Shown piece by piece: positions 30,401 through 38,870 of a DNA stretch of 64,000 nt. This stretch comes from Diploscapter coronatus (lineage: Eukaryota > Nematoda > Chromadorea > Rhabditida > Rhabditidae), in assembly GCA_964036155.1 (NCBI GenBank), contig OZ038423.1:26613249-26677248 (forward strand), in the 5' to 3' direction. Position 1 is the stretch's first letter. Each line of letters begins with the position of its first letter. The position numbers and the translations under genes were made by a program. Under the pieces are notes generated by a model. The model was not told the DNA's origin and searched no databases. It saw nothing but the letters and a program-made list of their open reading frames with translations.

Positions 30401-33400
30401 GTGGTCCCTCCCGGGCAATTGCCCATAATGCAAGGATCAGCATTGCATATGCCATCTGGAGATCCGTCATCAGTACAAGTGGACCCTTGCGGGCAATTGC
30501 CCATAACGCAAGGGCCCAGGTTCGCATTGGAACAGGTTTGGGAATAGGCTATAGTAATCAAAGAAAAAATAAATAGAAGATACATCAAACGTGTGGTTCT
30601 GAATCTGAAATGAATTACATTTGATAAGTTGGAATGTTCTTTTATATGATTTCCGGTGTTTAAAGTTAGTTTTTAGCCAAAGTGGGTGGATATAAAAGAA
30701 AAAAGCTCCTGGGTCAGGCAAGAACATCTGAAGTGAATTTTCCAAAACAGTTGATTAAATACGAGGAGGACTCCATTCACTTCCATTGTTTGGAAAGGTG
30801 GAAAAAATTGAAATATGATGTTGAATTCCTAGAGAAAAATTGAAAACTGCAAGCAGTTGCAGAAAATCGGATCTTCGCTGTTAAAACTTTCCTTTTTGTA
30901 TATGGCACGTTCTTTAAAAATCGAGTTTTTTAGAGGGGGGTGGTACCCAAGAAGTCGCTCCTCAAATTTCGAGCTGATTTTTTGTTCCTGGGGGTTGAGT
31001 ACTGCAATCCCACAAAGATGTAGACGACGTATGTGCACTGTGTAGAGGCTTTGAAGGAAATCAAGACGCGAGTGAAAACGCTTATTAACTAACAGTAAGG
31101 TATTTATAGAGATTGGGGGTGAGATATGCAATTTGTTAAGATGAAATTATATTACATCATGCCCTAACTCTGGGGGTTTTCGACTACGCTGATTACGAAT
31201 ATGACGGTTAAAACTCGATCCGACCACTTGTTCCGCCTGTTCCGAAAGGTTCGGATCCGGTCGTTTCGGAAAATTCTATTTTCGTTAGATTCTTGAAAGA
31301 TCTCGTCAAAGTAGCATCGAATAAGGAAGTTATAATGAAAATAGTAAACAATGAGAAATATCATATCGATTTTTCGTTTTTTTAAATTTTTTATTTCTTA
31401 AAAGTGCTAGATTCCACGAGTTATTTGTACTGGGAAGCAGCCCAGGTTTTCTAGTTTCTGAAACACTTAACCGTTTTCCTATAGACTGCCCGCTAACAGA
31501 AATGCCATTTCTTCGAAGAGTTGTCATGATTCATTTTTGCCTAATTTCATTTAAAAATTCATAACTCCCAGAATTCTAACTCAAATTCGATCATTCTTTT
31601 TTATTGAACAGCATTTAGTCTCTAGACTATCATGCAATAGAATAAAAATTTTTTGAAGTTCAATGACTAATTACTGCAAAGTGCCGTTTAGACAGGAAAT
31701 TTAAAATATATATATATATATCTTCCTGTATTTTATACCAAATTTCATGATTATGTTTTTTTTATTTTGTAGATCTTGAGTAGGAGAATATGGCAATTTT
31801 TTTTTTTTTTAAGTTGAGAATTATTTTTGGCGGGAAAAAGTTGCCCGAAGTTACCTTATATACTTGTGCTGTGTTTATAAGTGTAATGTGAGTTAACATC
31901 GGATTTTTTCATGAAATCTTGTAGAGCTCCTCCAGTTGGCCACTTTTGTTCGAAAACTTATTCTAGAATGTGCAAACACAGGGAGATATGATTTTTCGTT
32001 TAACATAGTCTCATATCCAGTGTAAATAGTCCCATTTCCGGAACTCATATCTCCCTCTGTAGCCTCTTTTTTTGACGAGTCCAATACGTTTTAGGGGTAA
32101 AAAACGTGAAGAATCCGAATCTATCGGAAACTGCGTTCACATGGATACCTGAATAGCCGAAATTATCGATTTTCTGCAACTTATACAAATTTTACCTGAC
32201 AAATTTAATTTTTAGATACTTTTTAGAGGGTTTTGTGAGAAATGTCCAGCTACGAGTTTGTTCAGTGTGAAATTCTGCGTCGAATGAGCCTCATATTGGT
32301 TCATGGGTGTGCGAATTTGGAAAATTAATTAGCATAATTGATTGCGGCAATTATGCTAATTAATTCGAAAAACTAGTCAGTGCAAGTGGTTACTGGGCCC
32401 AATAGAAGCTTATTCACCAAGTTTCAGCCCATTTCGATTAATTTTCATTTTTTGTACCCTTCCCTTCTTTGTGAAACCTGAGTCTTGCACAGACTGTCTT
32501 AATGATTGAATTTGAGCGTAATGATCGACAGCCCTCCGATGACGGACATGTCCGTGCAGGTGCTCACACCGCCCAAGAAACCCACTCCGCCGCTGGTCAC
32601 GCTGAGCTCGTCGCCTCGCAGGACCAGGCACTAACGAATTGAAATTTTTCCATTCAACTTAAATTGATAAATTGAGCTGAAACCTCTTTTTTTCTAATTT
32701 CATCAGTTCAATAGTTTGTTGTATTGATAAAGAAGTTGATCCTCATTAAAAAAATACGCAATCATCTATAAATTCACTATTTTTGCTAATTTTATGACAA
32801 ATTATATCTAAAAAGCTGATCTTCGTTGAATTCCTCAATTGTTTTAAGGTCAATGTACGGCAACACATTCCCTCGTTCGCTCGGGAAGGGCCTCAACATG
32901 GACGCGATGATGTCGGGCGCAGGTGCTAACGATTCGGATATCGCCTCGCCCGGCGCAGCCTCGACAGTGGACGACTTCCGCAATATGGTGCTGCGCAAGG
33001 CGCGCAACTCGATTGTGCAAAGAGACATCGAAAATGCTACAGTCGCGTCATCTAGCGGCTCCAAACAGGCATTTTGAAACTGTCCGATAATTTTCTAAAA
33101 ATGGAAGAATTAGCTACGCTAACAAAGTTGAAGCCTTTGAGGCTTAAGCTGAATTTGTCTTGCACATCCTTCTAAAGACATAGAATAACGAAATCTTTCA
33201 ATTGACTTTTAATCTTAGAACTAAATTGGAACACTAATTTTTCTGAAAATATAAAGCACTGAAGTGACTTATAGTTTTATCCTCAGTCCCCTGCGCTCGC
33301 CAAGTCGCTCAACCCGCCACCTGCATTCGCTCAGTGGCGTCGACGTCCGACTCCGCTGCCGGACTTCCTCAAAAAACCGCTGACCGGCGTCAAGACCACC

Positions 33401-33433
33401 GATGCGAACAGCAAAAAGATCGGCGGCAAGTAA
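18488..33433 (+). CDS. Nuclear protein, tentatively borealin-like; intron 7 holds a 12.6-kb element
   Basis: 458 aa, ten exons in phase: 18488-18528, 18641-18803, 18904-19025, 19069-19338, 19386-19463, 19509-19631, 19726-19827, 32517-32627, 32849-33068, 33287-33433. The exons are GC-rich against AT-rich introns. Layout: basic Lys/Ala-rich N-terminus, a helical segment (~70-125, RRRSFVQAAIRLIQTEMDDV then VRGFLLEYLDE), a very acidic Asp/Glu linker, then Ser/Pro/Arg-rich sequence ending WRRRPTPLPDFLKKPLTG and a Lys tail. By eye the helical part recalls the N-terminal helices of borealin/CSC-1, the chromosomal passenger complex subunit; this is a weak match and other chromatin proteins are possible. 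Introns 4, 8 and 9 need GC donors (GG|GCGAGA, AG|GCACTA, CAG|GCATTT). The ATG at 18488 starts MPSKKK. AATAAA follows at 33522. Gene existence is well supported; identity is not. Confidence 0.7.
19865..19871. repeat. Left target-site duplication AATGATT
   Basis: Seven bases abut the left end (AAGACA...) of the 12.6-kb element and recur directly after its right end at 32501-32507. They lie inside intron 7 of the borealin-like gene. Confidence 0.8.
19872..20194 (+). repeat. Left terminal inverted repeat of the giant element
   Basis: 323 bp, matching the reverse complement of 32167-32500 with few substitutions. It contains an 18-bp-arm hairpin (arms 20009-20026 and 20034-20051, 7-nt loop). The arm sequence is AATTAATTAGCATAATTG. 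Confidence 0.85.
20513..20634 (+). repeat. Left copy of a subterminal direct repeat
   Basis: 122 bp (starts TGTGTTTACAAGTG, ends CAGGGAGATATG). It recurs in the same orientation at 31870-31990 with about a dozen differences. Being direct, not inverted, it is not a continuation of the TIR. Confidence 0.8.
20635..21269. other. Left interior filler of the giant element
   Basis: No coding exon supported. Open frames are short. It lies downstream of the ShKT gene stop and probably includes its 3' UTR. Confidence 0.5.
21270..30585 (-). CDS. Secreted mucin-like protein with eight ShKT domains, inside the giant element
   Basis: About 27 exons. Exon 1 (30585-30352): signal peptide ending TIAYS, then two repeats CxMGNCPxGxTCxxDGSPDGIC resembling EB-type cysteine modules. 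Exons 2 (30244-29177) and 3 (26045-24947): about 50 copies each of PSTSTTT, a dense O-glycosylation target. Exon 4 (24822-24775) opens the first ShKT domain. Seven three-exon units follow: DCPRMASYCNNTAYYD, then LMTDQCPKTCG, then RCG-STTTTAS-linker-CVDKLNPKTGVSG, so each domain is split over exons. The eighth, divergent domain ends CPKTCNRCPAGK, stop at 21270. Eight domains carry the six-Cys ShKT pattern (CxD...C...C...M..CPKTCxxC). Nematode ShKT-mucins are secreted, often surface-coat or gland proteins; ShKT can also modulate K+ channels, but no activity can be inferred here. The last intron lacks an AG acceptor. Start chosen at the ATG; a TTG precedes it. Confidence 0.82.
22498..23684. mobile_element. 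1.19-kb insertion in one ShKT-unit intron
   Basis: The intron between the second and third exons of each ShKT unit is a short, conserved sequence in the other copies (…TCTCACTTATCGTAAATATA…). In the fourth domain that sequence is split after TCTCATTTATC and resumes at GTAGATATATT, with ~1.19 kb in between. No clear TIR, coding region or target duplication. The insertion post-dates the unit duplications. Confidence 0.6.
24994..26045 (-). repeat. 21-bp minisatellite, block 1 (codes for PSTSTTT)
   Basis: About 50 copies of a 21-base unit. Two main variants differ in the middle: ACGTCGAC and TCGACTAGTAC. Near-identical runs (e.g. 25580-25790) show recent homogenisation. The frame stays open on the minus strand, and a second frame (VVVDVDG) is open on the plus strand because the repeat length is a multiple of three. 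Confidence 0.95.
26046..29176. other. 3.1-kb intron between the two mucin repeat blocks
   Basis: Bounded in gene orientation by ACT|GTAAGAG and TTTTCCAG|ACG. The heptapeptide register continues exactly across it (…PSTSTT|TPSTSTT…). No transposase or other coding exon recognised inside. Confidence 0.7.
29177..30244 (-). repeat. 21-bp minisatellite, block 2 (codes for PSTSTTT)
   Basis: About 50 copies of the same unit as block 1, 1068 bp, with more unit variants (ATCAACTAC, CATATCAAC), so less homogenised. The 5' end in gene orientation degenerates to poly-Thr. Confidence 0.95.
30586..31869. other. Right interior filler of the giant element; ShKT gene promoter side
   Basis: Upstream of the ShKT gene start. 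It contains a (TA)n run near 31706-31721 and no supported coding exon. The promoter of the ShKT gene should lie here, within the element. Confidence 0.5.
31870..31990 (+). repeat. Right copy of the subterminal direct repeat
   Basis: 121 bp in the same orientation as 20513-20634, although the flanking TIRs are inverted. Confidence 0.8.
32167..32500 (-). repeat. Right terminal inverted repeat of the giant element
   Basis: 334 bp, inverted relative to 19872-20194. The internal hairpin is kept (arms 32323-32340 and 32348-32365) with an altered 7-nt loop. It ends TGTCTT directly before AATGATT at 32501. Confidence 0.85.
32501..32507. repeat. Right target-site duplication AATGATT
   Basis: Identical to 19865-19871. 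Ten bases further on, the TTTGAG acceptor opens exon 8 of the borealin-like gene. Confidence 0.8.
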
Positions 33434-33521
33434 GAAGATTCAAGAAGTTTGCCCCACCCACCCACGCGCTCACAGCGTATCTTCTCGACAAAATTACAGA
33501 AAATTCTCGCCAACCACTATG

Positions 33522-33527
33522 AATAAA
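33522..33527 (+). terminator. AATAAA, poly(A) signal of the borealin-like gene
   Basis: First AATAAA, 89 bases past the stop codon at 33431-33433. Confidence 0.65.
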
Positions 33528-36500
33528 TGTTTTTGGCAAGAAATTTTCACGTGTTTTTATTCGGAACTGCAAATTTTTATTACTTTAATTGAAAAAATTG
33601 ATCTTCATGAGTAAATTGGAGATTTTTACGAAAATCAGAAATCTGGAAAAACAATCGTTACCTAATAATGTATTAATCTGCGAACTAGTGTGGGTTTGGC
33701 GTACTAGAGGCACTACTTCATTTTAATACTATTTCATCCGTTACTACTTTTCAGGTTACGCGACAATCTTTGATTGCAAAAATTCGCTTTTTGCGCAATT
33801 GAAAGTTGCCTTACCAATTTATTCACGAGTTGAGTGTTGACACAGGACTATTTTCATGGGTTTTAATGAATATTGCATCAGAAAATTACTATGAAAGACA
33901 TTATTTCTCTAAGGATTAAGAAAACAAACAAACTCCGTATGAAACGTTCCGTAATTAGAGTAGGCGTTTCTAAATTAATCTCAGGACCTTTAAATTATAT
34001 CTGAGATTTAGAATTTGATACCCCTCAAATCGGATTTCAATTTTAAATTGTCCTTCGAATGTTTGCTTTTATTATTTTCTTGAGAGTTCCTGAAACCTCC
34101 CTTGAGAATTAGGTTTGCAGAAAAACCCATGGCTCGAGCAATTTTAGATGTTTTATGCGCGTTTTCGTCGTTATTTTAATTTTATTGTCGCACTTTCTGA
34201 TTTTTCATAAATATGAAAATTTTTAATTCCACTCCCAAATATTTGTGGGGGCACGCAATGTCGCCTGATTTCAAGTACCTCGTCTATATTTATGCCCATG
34301 TTGTTCAAAATGCACCCACATGAGGGAGTCTTATCCCTTGGAATATCAAAAGATTTTCGAATTAAACATTCAAGAGATGCAGATTTTCGATATCTCGTTT
34401 ACGCATCAGAAATTTCTCTTTAGTCTCAGGCTCATTTAAAGATACATCAAATTCGCACTGTTATTTTTAATCTAAGCCTAATGAGTTTCTCTTCATTATT
34501 TATTATTATATTGATTGTTTACTAATCATTCAGTTTGACTATTATATATAACTACGATTTTGCACTTTTTTAGATTTACCTGATAGTTTAATTTGATTCG
34601 AAAGCTTTCTGGTCTGAATTAAAATTCTTGCCGATCAGAGGACCACTCCCTCGTAAGCTTTAAGCTTCTCCAATAACATTAAACTTCCATTTTTTCTTGT
34701 CGTGCTCAATTTTCAATGCCTAATTTCGCGAACTCTAATGCGCTATAAGCCGATCTCTCGGCGGAATTTCAAAGGGCCTCCGCAAATTTAAGTCATTCTG
34801 TATCGGCATAGTCTCGGATAAAATCACCTTATATCGAACCATATGCTACTTAAATCTACGACATGTGATGACAGAATTTGTTTGTTTGATATAATTTGCC
34901 ATATTACAAATTAGTTAATTAAATTTATATCTTGATTTTCTTCTTCAAAAGTTGGTTTTTGTTCGATTTAAGCCATTAGTGGTGGATTTTTCACATATTT
35001 TAGTCTTAGTTCCTTTGCGTTTCATTCGTTTAAATGAAATCTCTGAGCTTTGGGAGAGGGGAGTTCTATATTTACTCGTGATTTATCTCATTAAGCCTTC
35101 AATTCGAAGGTTTATAGCTCGGAAAAAAAACTTAATTTCATCCACTAAACTATAGTATTTTACTTTAATTTCTATTTAAACCTGACTTTCATGTTTAAAT
35201 TGTTCATGGTCATTAAGATCAACACTTTATCCTAGAACTGGCAAATACGCTTCTCAAATTTCGGTATTTTCATCATGTAGCGCCTCTCGTAAATATTTTC
35301 ATACATGTGCTCGGTTTTTTCTTTCTTTAATTAGCCATTAGAGATTAATTAAATCATCATAATATCATACAACTACATAAACTAGGAAAATTCGCTATCC
35401 TAAAAATAGTAGCTGAATCAGAAATTTTAAGCCCACTTATTTAATTGAAACTTTCCGACGCCTAATATCAAGGATAAACAATAATTTTCCTAAAACATAC
35501 TTGAAATCTAAAAATATGATTCAAGATAAGAGAAGCTAATGACGAGAGATCATCATGAGTCTTTATTTCTCGCATGTGATTTAAACTAGTGTCTTTACAA
35601 ATTCTTTACTCTTTTTAATTCGTTGTAGAGATGTGGATGTGAATTCATCTATTTTTTTATCATCCCCAATTTAAAGCAATTAAATTAGCACGTCAGAGTT
35701 ATTTTCGATGTTATTATACCTGAACTTCTGCAGTTTATCACCTGTTTCCCTATTTTATGGTGTTTTGGATTTTTATAGCTAACTTAAAGCTCTCGTTTTC
35801 TTCAAATTAAACCACCCGTTTTTAAATCAATTTTGTGCGATAATGACTATCTTAGCCTTTGTACGATTTTGAAATCTTAATTGATCAGCTCAGGTAATTA
35901 TCGGATTAAGTGTTAGATCCTAAAATACACCCTCTCATTTTGGAAATAGATGATCAGTTCTGAATCTCTTTGCAGAGCGTCTCTTAATTAGAGATGAGAT
36001 TTTACCCAGAACTCGCCAAACGCGGCGCGAATCTCCCAGGTTACGAGATTTTTGCCGAAAGGAGCTCATCCCTCCGTACGATAAGGTGCTTATTGTGGAA
36101 ATTCCCTTGCGCGATACTAATTTATATTTGCGAATAAGAGTAGTCTAGAAAAATAGTACTAAACTTCTACAAGTTGAAATCAAGGATACCCTTGCATTTT
36201 CAATCTATACCATCCCAAATGGCTAAGAATACTTTTGAATTTCCAATGACGCAGAAATCAGATTTTATATATCCGTCTGAATTTCCTTTATCTGTATCTA
36301 ATTCGGGATATTTTTGCAGAATTTTCGAAATTCGATACTCGTGGCCTATCATTAACTCCAGGGTTCATTTTTCAAATTGTAGAAAATCCCGACCCCCGTT
36401 CGAATAAATTATCGCCATTTTAAGCGTAATTTGAAGAGTTTTGAATCTTGAAAATTTTGGAACCTCGAAACTCATTCTTTTTGATACCCATTAAAATTCT

Positions 36501-37957
36501 CGTCGTTATAAAATAGTATTAAGAGGTATAAATTTGGACAATTTGAAGTTAATAGTTATTTGCATAAATTTCTAAAGTTCTGAACTCACTCCGGCTTTCT
36601 AGCTTTCTCCATGCTGAGAAATAGGAAGTGAGCATTTCTTTGCTATGATGCTATCCAATTTTTTTTTTTTTTTTTTAAATATGGAGATATTATTCATGAC
36701 GAAATTAACTTGGCAATGTAGGTAAATTATGCCGGACTTTTCAAGGTCAAAACTCACCCGGAAATATAGCTTTTTCTTATATTGCCTAGGCTTAACGAAA
36801 TTTTCGAAACCTTATTAAATCCGGGCTGTTTTAAAGGCACACTCATCTTATCATGACATTTTTTAGTCTCGCGCTTCATGATAATTATTAGGCCTATTCT
36901 TTTTTCGCCTTCATTTTTACGCCCCTATAATTTTACATACTAATTCCAATACGAATATCCCCAGAGTTTTCATTCTTAATGAATTTCAAAATTTATTAGT
37001 TTTCTTATTTTTAAATATTGTCTTAGGACCAATTGTCTTAGGACCAAAATAATATGGAAATTAGATGGATTTCCGGGCTTTGTGGAGTAAAATTAGGAAA
37101 AGGAAGAAACATTTTTGAAAACTGTAGTTCAAAGTAAATTTAACGAAAAACGCCTAAAATATCTAATGATGAATTTGGGTGGATCCTGAGGGATTCTTTC
37201 TGCGTCTTTTGATCTATAAATTTTTGATTGTAGGAAAAGCGCTTAGAGGGCTTCATTGCGGATATTTCCTGGGGCGGAATGGATAATAAGTAAGTTCATA
37301 AGGGGTTTCGGGATCAGGTCAAGGGACGGCAGAAATCCTTCAGCTATTCGTTCTTAGTTCATTCAGTACCTAAATTTCAGCGTACGTACCTTAGTCTAAA
37401 AATGTGAATTTCTAAATTTCATGCAAAATTTGAGAATGTCGTCTTCTGATAATATCTAATTCCTATAATAACTTCATAATTGTTAACAATTTGAAAGTGT
37501 TGTAGCATGCTAGATTCGTGATATACGAAATAGTATGAGATAAGGAGTATGTAGATATTATCTTCTCATGCTATCTTCTATGTTAGATATTAACATTTAT
37601 CTTGGATGCTTATTTTCGAATTTTTAAACATATTGAATTCTGTACAATTAGACGTTCACAAATCCGCCCATTTTTCATATTTGACCATTCCATTTTCCGC
37701 CGAAATTTCGTCAATCTCATATTCAAATTGCGGCCTTTGGTTTGCTGGGTACATCTCCATAATTATCCGTTTTCCGGTCCTCTAAGTACACAATTCCATC
37801 TCTAAGATTCAATGTTGAAGCATAGGATTTCAAAATAGATATGATATATCAAATCTCATGCGCATTTTTCTTTGAACCCAATAGTCACGCTTAACATTAC
37901 ATTCATTTATTCATAAGGGAGGATTAGTGGTCTTTCATTGGAAACAAGAAATATTTG
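33528..37957. other. Intergenic, no gene seen
   Basis: About 4.4 kb of AT-rich sequence with poly(T) runs. Open frames (e.g. 34952-35155, 36174-36407, 37602-37805) are short, lack splice-compatible partners and match nothing I know. Confidence 0.55.
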
Positions 37958-38254
37958 TTAAGCCTTGCAAATTATCTTTTTATTGTTTCGGGAGCTTGGT
38001 TTTTTAGTCCTTGATTCAGTGATGAATAGTCGATGTATATCTAGAAAATTGTTAGTAGTTTCGTCCAACAAATTATAACTTTCCTCTAAGGCTTTTGTAT
38101 TCATGAGAAGAAATATATTAAATTTTTCATTAATAGTATAGTCGTCAGTTATTTTTTCACTTTTTTCATCATTCTTTATTTTTGAAAAAATATTCATTCG
38201 TAAACGTTGAAGTATGTCTGATAGGTTCCCAAAACATAATATGAGTTGGTTCAT
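37958..38254 (-). CDS. Small open frame, hypothetical protein, 98 aa
   Basis: ATG to stop, hydrophilic, with a Leu/Glu-rich stretch near residues 45-80 (MNTKALEESYNLLDETTNN) that could form a helix. It has no signal peptide or membrane segment. A TGTGCAG-type acceptor lies ~90 bases upstream, but the sequence between is open only in another frame (28 codons), so an in-frame upstream exon is not supported. Amino-acid content is more protein-like than its neighbours. I do not recognise it, and it may be a chance frame. Confidence 0.3.
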   Translation of the reverse strand: MNQLILCFGNLSDILQRLRMNIFSKIKNDEKSEKITDDYTINEKFNIFLLMNTKALEESYNLLDETTNNFLDIHRLFITESRTKKPSSRNNKKIICKA

Positions 38255-38870
38255 ATTCGAGATAATTGAGGGTTAATTAAATTTAATTTCTGCTCTATAA
38301 CAGACGAATATGCATTTTTCATTTCATCTCGTATTTCCTGCACATAAATTTTAAATACTTATGTTTCATATGAGAAAATGGATATATCTTTCATGCCAAG
38401 GATAACTATTTCTCAATTTTAATTATGCTGAACCCTTATGGGCACCAGAAGCAAACATCCAATAATCTTTATATGCTATTATTTCCTGCTTTGTGTGTGT
38501 ATGTTTGCTCGAAACATATTGGATTCTTGATGATGCATTTCAAATTAAATGCAAAGATGATTAGGCAACGTGCGATTTTTGAATTTCTTTAATCACGCGT
38601 ATTTTTGTTATTGTTTTAAGTTCCTATAGTGAGAAACTTGAATTTCTATAATTTTTCAAACTACGTTTTCGCTCATTTAATCTATCTAACTTTTCTACGA
38701 TAGGTCAGAAATTTTATCTTCTAATCTTTGAATTTTTATATGTATAGTCACATACTTGATATTGTTCTGGTGGGTCAAAAATTCTCCATTATTTCCAAAA
38801 AGATTCTATTTCCTCGTATTTAGGTCGTATAATTTGAAGTTTAGCGATATTAGCTGACGTTAGTTTTCAG

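Larger units (their letters stand above)
19872..32500. mobile_element. Giant non-autonomous TIR transposon carrying a ShKT/mucin gene
   Basis: 12,629 bp. The left end (19872-20194) and right end (32167-32500) are inverted copies, near-identical over the outer ~250 bases, with a 14-bp insertion in the right copy. Both begin AAGACA and are flanked by the 7-bp repeat AATGATT. Removing the element and one duplicate leaves a 53-nt intron (GTATGT...TTTGAG) whose flanking exons join in phase. Inside are one large gene on the minus strand (21270-30585), a 122-bp subterminal direct repeat and non-coding filler. I found no transposase, integrase, helicase or polymerase, so it must be mobilised in trans if at all. 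It is too small and gene-poor for a Maverick/Polinton. An alternative is a chromosomal segment captured between two inverted copies of a smaller element that moved together. The superfamily is unassigned. Confidence 0.82.
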
